This document shows positions 22,701 to 34,500 of a stretch of 64,000 nucleotides of DNA, in pieces. The translations under genes and the position numbers were made by a program. The notes beneath the pieces were generated by a model. That model was not told where the DNA came from and ran no database searches. It saw nothing but the letters and a program-made list of their open reading frames with translations. Position 1 is the first letter of the stretch; every line of letters starts with the position of its first letter. The DNA is from Gordius sp. MW1 (Eukaryota; Nematomorpha; Gordioida; Gordea; Gordiidae): contig OZ038530.1 of the NCBI GenBank assembly GCA_964036665.1, forward strand, positions 19,738,001-19,802,000, in the 5' to 3' direction.

Positions 22701-25700
22701 ATATCATTGGTTGGGTGGTTATATAACTCACATAGTGAGAAAGTCATGAAGACTTTTTACTTCAAACAGATTTTTAACTTTAACGAGTAAAATATTGTCG
22801 TTAATTTTGTCTGAGAATTCAGTGGTTGTAGGTTCATATTAAATACAACTCCCCAAAATTGTCCCCTAGGTTTTAACGGTTTGGGCATTAAAATGAATGT
22901 AAATTCTTTATTAGATTTTAAAATAAAATGCATAGAAATTAAGAGTTTTTACTAGTGTTTCTAAGACTGAATCATTGGCGTTTCGGGCCTAAAAATGGAA
23001 ATAATAGACGAGTTTTTTTAAATGTTTTATCTTTGATAGCATTAACTACTGCTATTTTTTAAATTCCATAGCAGAAATCCATGTTCTACTACTATTCATC
23101 CATCAATGTTTATTTTTTAAATAAAACTTTTTGGAATAATACTGCCATAAATATAGACTTAGGGGGAAAGGAGTGCATTATTTTGGGCCATAAGGGACCA
23201 TCTTTAAGGACAAACCAACATAGTTTATCAATACACCCATACCATTAAATCATATTATATATATAAATGATTAAAAATTATACCTTACCTAAGCTTAGGG
23301 CGTGGGGAAGAGAGTTATATTTAGTCAGACTACATAGACTGTACATTTCATATGATAAAACCTTTACCATTTAATCCGCCATTTTTAATTTGACTATCTC
23401 CCATGTCTTCCTGCAGTCTCCCCACATTGTTTAAACAGAAAAAGTGAATTTACTTTCCTCATTAGTTAATAAATAAAAAAGAACGTTATGATTATTTAAT
23501 AAAATGCATATGGCACTAAATAGCTTTAACATTACATCATCACATATTTTAAAATGCTGTGTTTAATGTTTAACTATTCAATGTTTTTTAATTAAGTTTT
23601 AAATACACTATAATACATATAACCTTCCCTTATTTGTGCACATTTCAAAATGGCGGAAAAACGGTACACATATTTAACGTTGATAAGCAGTCGTCTATAT
23701 GGTCTATGTATAAATTAAAAGGGTGGATCGAGAGGCCCGCTAAAGCCTTTAGGTCAACATTATACGTTTACTTTTAACCTTTGAGATCATTTTAAGTTTC
23801 TTCATTTCGAAAATGCGCTTTTGTTAAAGCGTCGTTAGTCTTTGTAAATTTAACTATTTTATTATAGAAGCGCGGTGGCCACGGTCTATTGTTCAAGCTA
23901 TACCGATCTATATTTAAAGCCTATTTGACTCTTTGGGTAACGTAATAAATTAAAATGAAGCGATTTTTATATTATTTCCGCAGAAATGTCCGACTTATGA
24001 GCAATATTTGTCTTTTTTTTCATCAAAATTATTAATTTCCTAATAATTTAAATAGCACATTCATCGTTTAGGAGTGAAGTTGAAGTGTTACTCATTTAGT
24101 GGAAACAGTTTTAACTTAAGATTATATAACGAAAATTAAAATATTAGTTAAATAATCTTATTGCAAAAATAAAGGCAACTTCAAGACTAACAATGGTATA
24201 AGCGGCGATATTGACAAATGCATTAATTTTTGGAAAAACTATAATGAAAAACGTTAGAGGTTTTTATGGGGAAATCTTGTTTACAAAGTATATAGATCTG
24301 TCTTGTACGTTGTTTGTTCACCTTTTGTTGTCCTTTCAAATGCACATTGATGGGGAAATCGCAATATTTCTTGAGAAAACTATAGCGTTAAATATGCTAA
24401 GACAATTTGAAAGATTAATTACATGATCAAATTTGTATTTACATATAGGCTACAAAGATTTATAATTGAAATTTTATTAATTTTATATAAAATCATGAAA
24501 AAGCATCTAAATGAAATATATTATCTTTTTTTTTAAATTGGTTGATAATCTCCTATAATTTTGGGCTCACTCTTTAAGCAAATCTAAATTTAAATTTTGA
24601 TTTATGGTACCTCTTAGAATGATTGTATGTATATTCGCTTTTATGTATATCCAAAAACTTTCTTTTTTATTGCACCATAATTGAGCATATGTATACAATT
24701 ATATAACAACTAATTTACTAATTGAACTTACACTTAGAAACGAATAAAGAAGATATTTTAAACAAAATCTTAATCGTGGTTTATTTTAAAAATTTTAGGA
24801 AATGTTTGCCGCCCAGCCCATATTATCGTCTGTTATTTTCGGGCTTCCCATCACCGTGCTCGGTTGGATATTTTGGAACGTTTATCACATGACTGGGGAA
24901 GATGAATTGAGCACCGCACCCCGACCCCGCAAATCGCACGAAATGGTAAGTGTTTTGCACAATTATTACAAACGAAAATTATCCCGAATTTTTTTTAATT
25001 TTTAATTAATATTAAGAAATATTGTTGTTAATTTTATAAGCTATGTTAATTTTTAATTTTTTTATAGTTTATTATATGATGTTAACAAGTAGTCGGTTAG
25101 GTTGAATGTATAACTGAATGTTTAAGGGTGTCTTAAGGACATCGAACACGAAATAGGTATAACCCGGTTATTATAATATATAAAAAACTCATCCAATTTA
25201 TTACTTAATGGCTAAACAGAAATTGGTAAATTACTGTGTTTATTTCGTTTTACACTTGTTGGTTATACTTTTAAACCTATACAATTAAAACGGCCCTTCA
25301 AAATTTTCCCTCGTTTTTAAATGGCTTAGGTTTTTTGGGCCTCCACCTAACTGGAGTATTTGATAAAAATGGCTGCTGTCCTTTAAGGTTTATAATTATC
25401 CAATTATTAAACTTTGAAGCAATCATCTGATTGCGAATAAAATTTTCATAAATCATTAAAAACTTGATAACTCATGGGAAGCTTTTGATTGAAAAATACC
25501 AAAATCTTGTTCGTATGGTGTAATCTTGTTAACTCGTTTACGCGTCGAGTCAAAATACGAAAATTTCTTGAAATTTGGCTCTATAATGAATTATTAAGAA
25601 ATCGTGTAAAATGGAATCGTTTCTTTAAAAGATTAGTTAGGTAGTTTTCCAGAGGTGTCCGTCATCGTATATTATAAATTGAACTTTATTTAATATAGGG

Positions 25701-26820
25701 GCACATAGACGTATACCTCTATTGGTTTTACAAAAAAACTTTAAATGAATGAAATTTACGTATATTGCATATTTTGACGTATAAATTGTTTAACCCCGCT
25801 CTCGCTATTCTCTTCGAAACGCCTCTGTAAAATTAATATCTATCATCCAAATCAATATTTATTATCTTACCCGGAAACTCTGTGTTCTTGAGTGGATTTA
25901 ATTTTTTTGGTTTGTTCGGGGCGATAATAAACAATACAACATCCCCGGGGCTATACGATTTCATCTAATTTATTATATGATTATATGTATGTGCTCGTAA
26001 AATAGCAGGACGAAGGCAACCCCGAGGCCGGAATGGAAAACGATAGTGCATTATCCGATAGCAGTTGGCGTAACACGGAGGAGTCTGACAACGAAAATTC
26101 ATGTACTTGAATGAATAATATTTACACTACACTTCCCTTTTCTGCATGTTTATATAAATTTATAATCTTTTTGAGCTAACTGCTAAAGCTAGTGTGAGAC
26201 TCGAACCACCCTCTTTCTCACGTTTTACACTGAACTGAGGACATATAACTTTTCACTTACGAAATGTATACCCATTATATAGCGCATAAAGAGACAGCAT
26301 AATTTCTACATAGTTAAAAATTAATTGAGGGTTTAATGAGTTTTTTATGCCTCTCAATGTTGATGTATAAAAAATCTAATCAAATTTGAAGTTTTGCCTA
26401 ACTGTGTAAATTTCGTTATTTGATTTAGTAACTGTAATTTATTATCAATATTTAACACGATTTACGAAACTCTTCTCAAAATATTTAAACGCCTCATTAA
26501 AGTAGGGTTAACGCAACCTAAGCTTTAGCTTTAAGAGTATATTGAAAAAAAACAGTGCTCCTAGCCTTGAAATGCCTAATCGATTCTTAGGCCATTTGGG
26601 TTATACTCTTAAAATCTTTGAGTAATTGCTTAAATGGGTGAAAACCCTTTTAAATCTTATTTTTGTCGAGATTTATTTTTGTTAATATCATTTATTTTTT
26701 ATTGAGTTACATATCTTTTAAACGTTTGCAATAGCCTCACCTAGTCAGCCCATTGAAACGGGGCCTTCAGAGTCATCTTCCTACCGCAAAATTCATAGAC
26801 GAAGAAATAAAGTTGAATGA
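19795..26820 (+). CDS. TMX3: TMX3-like ER transmembrane thioredoxin-related protein
   Basis: Exons by eye: 19795-19843, 19880-19910, 19948-19987, 20059-20222, 20354-20567, 20628-20705, 21073-21333, 21407-21498, 22465-22657, 23868-23936, 24799-24945, then either 26009-26110 (stop) or 26009-26102 plus 26735-26820. All splice phases agree, giving 479 or 505 residues against about 454 in human TMX3. Residues 1-16 form a signal peptide. The thioredoxin active site is FYAPWCNYC (Cys46, Cys49; CNYC where human has CGHC). Further thioredoxin-like folds follow, including YGDHHLTSEI and FPQFIVYSPDDKAY. A membrane helix spans about 404-428 (SSVIFGLPITVLGWIFWNV), then an acidic tail. TMX3 is an ER oxidoreductase for disulfide formation. 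Small introns (36-37 nt near the start) are notable. The donor after 21498 (GTTCAG) is weak but preserves frame and family match. Confidence 0.88.
22246..22401. mobile_element. GGCGTAGCC-family MITE in a TMX3-like intron
   Basis: It begins catgagcgtagccagcattg and ends ctccctgccctcccccctgg. The interior (ggatttagagggatagccgcc) matches the other copies of this family. The distal GGCTACGCC terminus is eroded. Confidence 0.7.
23335..23725. mobile_element. MITE-like element, inverted copy at 32725-33172
   Basis: Landmarks taatccgccatttttaattt, cactttttctgttt (as its complement), atgatgtgatg (complement) and aaatggcgg appear in the same order on the opposite strand at 32725-33172. Both copies end near a tagtctat-type terminus. 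This copy lies in the TMX3-like intron before exon 10. Confidence 0.65.
26735..26820 (+). CDS. TMX3: Probable alternative last exon of the TMX3-like gene
   Basis: After an acceptor (tttgcaatag) the sequence encodes SPSQPIETGPSESSSYRKIH and then RRRNKVE-stop. It joins in frame (phase 1) to the upstream acidic exon if the donor T|GTACTT at 26103 is used, converting the tail NSCT-stop into a Ser-rich tail with a basic end. Vertebrate TMX3 ends in a dilysine retrieval signal (KKKD). A basic C terminus here would be the functional counterpart, although the Lys/Arg spacing is not a classic KKxx. The donor is weak, so the shorter reading remains possible. Confidence 0.5.
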
Positions 26821-28737
26821 GGAAAGAAGATTGAATTTGAAAAAGAGAAACTTGTATAATAGTTATAATAATTTTGTTTGTGAATCTCTAGGCATTACAT
26901 GACAATTAAGATATTATTGTGCAATTCTTACCAGATCTGTCAATCGGATATCAATGTATAATTGTTTAATTTTATAATATTAAATCGTGTTACGTGTATA
27001 TTAGACATGAATGTTCTTAATAATGCGTCATCATATTTGATTCCTTTTGTAAAGAGATTTATATATGTCAATGATAATTTAGTAGTTTCAATCACTTCTG
27101 TGCAAAATGTAATACAGGCAAGAATTGCTTGTGCGCATGCGCAGTTATAAGTGTGACTGAACCCTCCGCGTTTGGTAAGTTTTCCAATATTATTATCGTT
27201 TATTTTGTAAATATTATTATCGTTTATAGGCTAGGGTTAGATTTAGTGATTTATTTGATAATGTGTATTTACTTATTACATTTTGCCTGTATTACATTTT
27301 GCACCAGATTCGTTTCAATGCATTAAATTTTGTGTGATTTTTATAAGTTGGAAAATCCAATACAATTTTAATCCGTGGCTCTATGCCAGCTCATTAATTT
27401 AATATATTTTAGCATTTATCTTACTTAATTATTTGAAAATAAACCTCTATTATTAAAAAATTTTGAATTCATCGAAAATTGAATCAATTTTCCCTTAAAA
27501 ATTTATAGTTTAATGATGAACGTGCACTATTTTATCATAATCTATTTTTGTATGACCGCCAAATAGATAGAGTTTAGTCCATGAAATTTTTTTTTAACAC
27601 ATAAAATACCGAAGATTTAGTTTTAAATTGTGGAGCTAATTTTTATTTTTATGGACTACTATATATGCACACATGAAACAAAATTACAAACACTTATATA
27701 AACGGAAGTAAAAATCCGATAAATTTAAATTTCATGTGACATTATCATATTTATTAAGGTCATTCATTCTACAGCATTCAAAGATAAAATATTCATCATT
27801 TAATCCTCGGTTTTTTGGTATATTTTAGCCTTTTGCTGGGGATGTCTAAACATGCAAAAGACATAATTTTTTTATTTGTATATTTTATAAATAAAAATAC
27901 ATATTTTGTGAAAATGAATAAAATAAAATAATAACTAAATTTTAAAACAAAATTACTGAGCGAATATAATACTCTATAAAGGTAAATTATAGCTATTCAA
28001 TTTATCGGGTTTTTAATATAACCCCATAAATTGCTTAGCAATTAATAGGAATAGTTACGCCTCTGGGAAATATTCGAAGATTCTTTATGTATAAATTTTG
28101 AATGAAATTTACTTGATGAGGTCGAAAATCCGAATCAAAGTTTTGTAAAAGGATTACTAAATTATTTTCTTTAAATTTATTTGAGATAGACGTAACTCAT
28201 ATAGTTAAGCTGTTTTTATCTTTCCGCATACTAGTTATTTTTCCCGCTTTCATTTATTTTAATTTTTAATATAACACAATCTTACTATATTAAAAATTGT
28301 ATTTTACATATAATAATGGCTTCAACTTTAAAAAAATTCACTACTCTTGGTAACATTTTAGGTGATTCGTTTTTTAATGTTTAATATTATTTTGTACTTA
28401 CCTGATATTTTTTATTAAAATCTAAATAATAGGGCACAAAAACAATAATGGGCTCGGGCAAGGCCAAAAAAAATTAAGCCAACCAGCGGACATTAGCTAC
28501 TCTATATGGGAAAGCAAAATAAAAGTCTTTGTCAGAAGCATAAGTCCACAGCCATTGAAACTCCCTTCCACAGCAATCATTAAAACAATTACAAGTTTGA
28601 CAGGACAGGACGGACAACCAAAAGTGGACCCATAAATTGCATAGTAATAAAAGCCTATATTTTAAATCATTAAAGAAACTTGAACAAATATTCGTTCTTT
28701 AAGTATTTTCGGTTCACTTAAAATTCTCATTTTAATA
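26821..28737. other. AT-rich intergenic DNA
   Basis: No gene recognised. A gcgcatgcgc motif at 27133 and an ataaattgcttagcaatta motif near 28025 are repeat fragments. Confidence 0.5.
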
Positions 28738-28840
28738 TCATAAATATCGAATCGAATATTTTTAGTATTCGATTCGAATTTTTTTTATATTCGATTCGAT
28801 ATGCGTCGAATAATAAAAACTAAAGATTCGATTCGAAATA
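28738..28840. repeat. ATTCGATTCGA array, left arm
   Basis: Several attcgattcga units and their complements occur here. Similar units reappear at 30765-30785 and 31105-31160. The intervening 1.9 kb is the inverted CCAATGG repeat block, which appears to have inserted into an older element with such ends. Confidence 0.6.
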
Positions 28841-28844
28841 AATA

Positions 28845-30765
28845 AACTCGGGCCTTCGGCCCTCGTGGGAAGGGGGAGAAGGGAAGGGAAGAGGGGAAGG
28901 GAAGGGGGGACGACTCATCTGTACTTCGTATAAATGTATCATATTTGCTATGCAATTTATGGGCGAGAAAGGTGGGAAGGGGCGAGAATGCCTATAGGGG
29001 GGTATTAAATACCTAATGATTAATTAATTATTTATACAAATTTTCCATTATAGGCAAAATGTAATAAAGGCAAAATGTAATATAGGCAAGGGTTAGGGTT
29101 AGATTTAGTGTTTGCATCTAGTTGCGTATTACATTAGTTTTTATGGCCTTTAGTGATTATGGGTCTAACAAACATTATATTATAAAACAACACAATGTTA
29201 AGAATTTGCAGAATTGTTGGGAGAAATTTTTTGTTGAATTTGAACAATTTTTAATTAAAAAAATCAAAAATTTGGCCAATGGTCACTTTTTCTCTATTGG
29301 TCAGTACCAACAGATACTCTATAAGTCAATGATAGCCAAAAAAAAGGAAAAAAAAGTTTTGATGCTCACTTTGGCCAATGGTCATTTTTTTCCATTGGTC
29401 AGCAGCCAGCACACGGTAAAAGTGGATATGAATTCATAAGAGTAAAAAAACGAAAAAAAAATTTTCGAATCACATTTTGGCCAATGGTCATTTTTTTCCA
29501 TTGGTCAGCAGCCAGGACACGGTAAAAGTGGATATAAATTCATAATAGTCAAAAAAAAACGAAAAAAAAGTTTTCGAATCACATTTTGGCCAATGGTCAT
29601 TTTATTCCATTGGTCAGCAGCCAGCCGACGGCCAAAAAGTCATAATAGCAATGGTAGGAACAGGAACAATCATAATAGTCAAAAATAAACGAAAAAAATA
29701 ATTTCGATTCACATTTTGGCCAATGGTCATTTTTTCAATCGGTCAGGAGCCAGCGGACGGCCAAAAAGTCATAATAGCAATGGTAGTAACAGGAACAATC
29801 ATAATAGTCAAAAAAAAACGAAAAAATAAACTCGGATTCACATTTTGGCCAATGGTCATTTTTTTCATTGGTCAGCAGCCAACGGACGGCCAAAAAGTCT
29901 TATTATCAATGATAGTAACAAGAACAATCATAAGAGTCAAAAAAAACTCCGGGATTCTAACCCAAAAACTAGTTAAATTGCATAGCAATTAAAAGTAAAC
30001 AACTTTTATATATGTTTATTATATAACATTGGTCAGCAGCCAGCGGACGGCCAAAAAGTCATAATAGCAATGGTAGAAACAGGAACAATCATAATAGTCA
30101 AAAAAAACGAAAAAAATAATTTCGATTCACATTTTGGCCAATGGTCATTTTTTTCATTGGTCAGCAGCCAGCGGACGGCCAAAAATTCTTATTATCAATG
30201 ATAGTAACAAGAACAATCATAAGAGTCAAAAAAACTCCGGGATTCTAACCCAAAAACTAGTTAAATTGCATAGCAATTAAAAAGTAAACAACTTTTATTT
30301 ATGTTTATTGTATAACTAGTTAAATTGCATAGCATTAAAAGTAAACAACTTTTATCTATGTTTATTATATAACAAAAACTAGTTAAATTGCATAGCAATT
30401 AAAAGTAAACAACTTTTATTTATGTTTATTATATAACTAGTTAAATTGCATAGCAATTAAAAGTAAACAACTTTTATTTATGTTTATTATATAATAGATA
30501 ATTTAACAAATCTTATGTATAACACACCGAGAGAGATAGAGATGAGGGGTGGGGCACCTCTTATGCATTAATTCAAAAAATAACACAGCGAGGGAGATAG
30601 AGATGAGGGGTGGGGCACCTCTTTCTCATCCATTAATTTAAAAAAGCGATAACCTAATATACCCAATGCAAATAGATAGGGAGGGTAACGGACGGACAGA
30701 CAGACGGACAGACGGACGGACCGACAACAAAAAACGAGCCCATAAATTGCATAGCAATTAATAAA
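28845..30765. repeat. Large dispersed repeat, inverted relative to 3262-6765
   Basis: In opposite orientation this block repeats the landmarks of the 3.3-6.8 kb region. They are gggccttcggccctcgtggg and a G-rich tract, ataggcaagggttagggtta, a CCAATGG/CCATTGG array (29265-30190), the 58-60-bp tandem repeat (30245-30493), a two-copy tandem of about 75 bp (agagatgaggggtggggcac at 30536-30623), and a GGACGGACAGAC run ending gcccataaattgcatagcaa. The frame at 29122-29439 and the minus-strand frame at 6227-6445 translate almost identically, showing high similarity between copies. Confidence 0.9.
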
Positions 30766-30785
30766 GGTTCGAATTCGATTCGAAC

Positions 30786-31551
30786 ATGTTTTAAGTTTTT
30801 TATAAGACACTACAAATCCATTTCAAAAAACTTATTTCAAAATATAACAAAAACAAATATTGACAATGGCATTGGACATTATTAATTATTGTCAAAATGA
30901 AATTTAAATAGGTGTGTTTATGATTACCAAGTTAAAAAAATGATAGCGGGAAATATAACTGAATTGCGGTAAGATAACAACAGCTATATTTTATGCGTCT
31001 CATCTCTTTAAAATAAATTGAAAGTCTAATTTTGATTATTTAATTTGAATTATTAAATCTCAGCAAGTTAAATTTCTTTCAAAATTTACAAATAAGGATT
31101 CGGATCCGATTCTAAATTTCCATCGAAACAAATACCAAAAGTATTCGATTCGAAATCCAGAGGCGTAGGTTTTAGTAGGTCATAAAATATTTAATAATTC
31201 GTATAAAAGTTACTATTACCTACATACTCGGCTGAAATAGGGTAGTCCGTCGTCGTAGAAGAATAATAATAATTATCTACATAAACAAACAAATATTTAT
31301 TCAAATTAAAGCCAATATTGATAACGATTGTGAAATCTTTTTAACAAAATGGCTTAAAATTACTCTTTACTTTTAGTTTAATTTTTTTACAAATAGTACT
31401 CTTACAAAATTTATAACTACCTGTAATGGGTATAAGAGTAGTTTGGACGACTTCTATTGATAAAAAAGAATAATTATATTAATATATTCCTAGAAAATTT
31501 TGATGAATTAAATCAACGTTATTATAAATTTGTGGAAAGATAAAATTAATT
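30786..31551. other. AT-rich DNA 3' of the Cys-rich gene
   Basis: Apart from attcgattcga units at 31105-31160, nothing recognisable. The 3' UTR of the minus-strand Cys-rich gene should lie in the right part. Confidence 0.4.
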
Positions 31552-34500
31552 TTAATTAGAAATCACTATATTACTATCGTCACAAGGACACACTGCTTCG
31601 CATTTTTTACCACTGCATTTGTAGCCGCAGTGGTTTATTGCACAAAATGTATGATCTGAGATAAAATAATTTTATGATTATTATTACATCAATTTGAATA
31701 AAAAGATATTAAGATTAAATTAATCTAAAATTCAATTTAAAAAAGAATCGGATCGTTCAACAGCTGACAATTAGATATACATGTAAACCATTTTTCTTTC
31801 CATAAGAGTTACTCACTTTGGAAGGTCTTAATTTTCAAAAACCCTAAGCCCTAAATTTGAAACTATTATATAATTCGTTAAATTTCTTAACACAATATGG
31901 ATGCTTTAGTTACTAATCTCCTATGCTGGTGGCCCGTCAACTTGCCGAAAACCATCTCGCCGAATCCACCCTGGGATTTTGTGTTGTAGAGTTGTTAAAT
32001 TGCTAACTTTCTTCAAACTCCAGACGCGAGCACGCACACTGAGTTTATGCGCGTAGCACAATATGTGCTCGCTGTTCGGTGCACTAGGCAGAACGGTAGC
32101 ATATAAAAATGCTCGAGGGCCGAGCAGAAACTCGAGCAGATGGTAGCTGGAGTTGAAGAAAGTTAGCAATTTAACAACTCTAATTGGTTGAATGGGGGTC
32201 ATTTTTAAATTAGGGGATATTTTTTAACCGGGGGACATTTTATTCGGCGAGTTGATAGGGCACCCCCTGTGCTATCTTCATCAGCTGTTGACGTCAAATA
32301 ATGAAATTAACAAAATATTACATTGGTTTTGCTTTTGTATCTCTTTCAAGTCCTGGCTAATGTTTTTCATTAGATTGGCCTCGTAATCTACAAAAATGTA
32401 TATTATAGTTTATATTTGTAAAGTATAAACATCGTCTCTCATAATAAATTAATTATTTATTAATTAAGTTATTTGTCTACCCTTTTCGCACTCGCAAGCG
32501 TATTGGCACATTCTTTTCTCCGATTTGCAGCTAAATTCACAATTGGCCGGGATACACCCTGCTAAAGCAAAAATAGTTTAATTCCAAACCTTAATTTTTA
32601 CATATAACTTTAGAATTAAAATATAACTATAATCTGCAAATTTCCAAATGTAACTTTGCGTGAGCTATGAAAATCTATCAAGATTAAAAACATAGCAATA
32701 GATATTGCTTGTGATTCACCCATAGACTAGATACAGATAGACTACTCATCAACTTTAAATAAGTTTACCCTTAATCCGCCATTTTGAAATGTGCACAAAT
32801 AAGGTATTTACATATAGATTATAGTGATTTTGGTTAATATAAAGTGTTTTAAAAACTTAATAAAAAATTAGTTAAACATTAAACACAGAATTTTTAAATA
32901 TATCATTTAAAAAATTCGTAAAAATAAAAATACGGTAATGATGTGATGTTATCTGCATTTTAGCAAATAATAAACATTTATTAACATTCTTTTTATTTAT
33001 TAACTAATGAGGATTGTAAATTCACTTTTTCTGTTTAACAATGGGGTTCACTGCAGAAAGGCATGGGAGATGGGAGATATGTAAGTTAAATTCAAATTGG
33101 TGGATTTATGGTACACACATATTTTACAATATGAAACATATGGCATAAGCAGTCTATCTAGTCTATGGATTTACCTGATCCTGGTTTGACGGTGGTGTTT
33201 GAAGACACTTGCTGTCCTGATAAATTTAAAAAAATATGATATTTTTTTTTAATAGGCATTTTTTATTAAATGAAACTATAAAAAACTATAAAAATTATAT
33301 GCGAGGTAAACATTCGAAAATTGCGATAGCGTTGAAATGACAAATAATGATTCCGATTTTTTGTGTAATGAAAAAAGTTTCCCTATTGTCAAGGGTATTG
33401 GCAGCTATACGGCGTCCCAATTCTTTCAAAAGGGCTTGGGTTATAGGACCTATTGTTGTAAGGGTAGTGGTCACTATGCTTACAAATTTATATTTGATAA
33501 AGAAAAAACGTTTTAGATAGAAAATGATGAAATATGCTCAACGCTTTATTTAAAAAGTCTTACAAAACCAAATATTTATATTGTTTTTGTAACTAAAATT
33601 TTTAAAAAATTTTAATTAATTAAAAACACTCGGAATTGCTATGCAATTTTAAGTTGTAAATATTGATAAAAATATAGCGTTTCAAATTTTGTAGTTTTTT
33701 TTATCACCTGCCAAGCATGGACAAACAATCATTGCTCTATCGTCGCGCCTATAAAAGCACCCTTCTATGGAACAAGGAAGACCCTCTAATATATATATAG
33801 GTTATGAAAATATTATATATATTAATTTATTATACAACATTTTTTTAAATGATGTTATATTTGGGGTTTCAATTAAATTTTTAGAAAAAATATTTTAGTG
33901 TAACCGAGGCTTAACCTGGCTCGAGGCTATACATTATTGTTGTAAAAACGGCTGAATTTTCTTTAGTCGACGTTTGTTTTTAGTCGACTAAACATAAACG
34001 GACCATCGATTTTTTGGTCTCTATTTCTTAGTCGACCCCAAGGTTGAGTGGAAATTCGAAAAACAGACCAAAGTCAATCGTTAGTCCAAATTAAACCGGA
34101 CGGTCGACCAAACAAACCCCACCCGTTTTACCTACAATGTATAACACTTTGAATAACTTTAGTGATATTAATTTTTACCCGAATAAATGTGCAAATAGTA
34201 CTTTATAAGGGCGCATCGCATACATAAAATATTTTTAATTAACCAAGGAAAAATTAAAGAGATAAGAAGGCTTTTTGGGGCTAAATAACTCTAAAATCAT
34301 CGATATATAGGAAATAGAGTGTGGTTTTTTATATGATAAATTGCTAGGAATAAAGAGATTTGCAGTAAAAATCCCAAAAAATAATATAAAATTATTTGTC
34401 TAGGGCCCTTTAATATTTTATGGCTACGTTAGCCCCGGCCTCCCCTAAATTTAACATTGAAAACCAATTATGAGTGGAGCGAGGCGATTTACTTACGTTT

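Noticed and set aside
29122-29439. 105-codon frame starting MRITLVFMAFSDYG
   Set aside because: Near-identical to a minus-strand frame at 6227-6445 and runs into the CCAATGG array. It is repeat sequence with no protein signature.
31921-32202. 93-codon minus-strand frame in the Cys-rich gene
   Set aside because: It lies entirely inside two nested MITEs.
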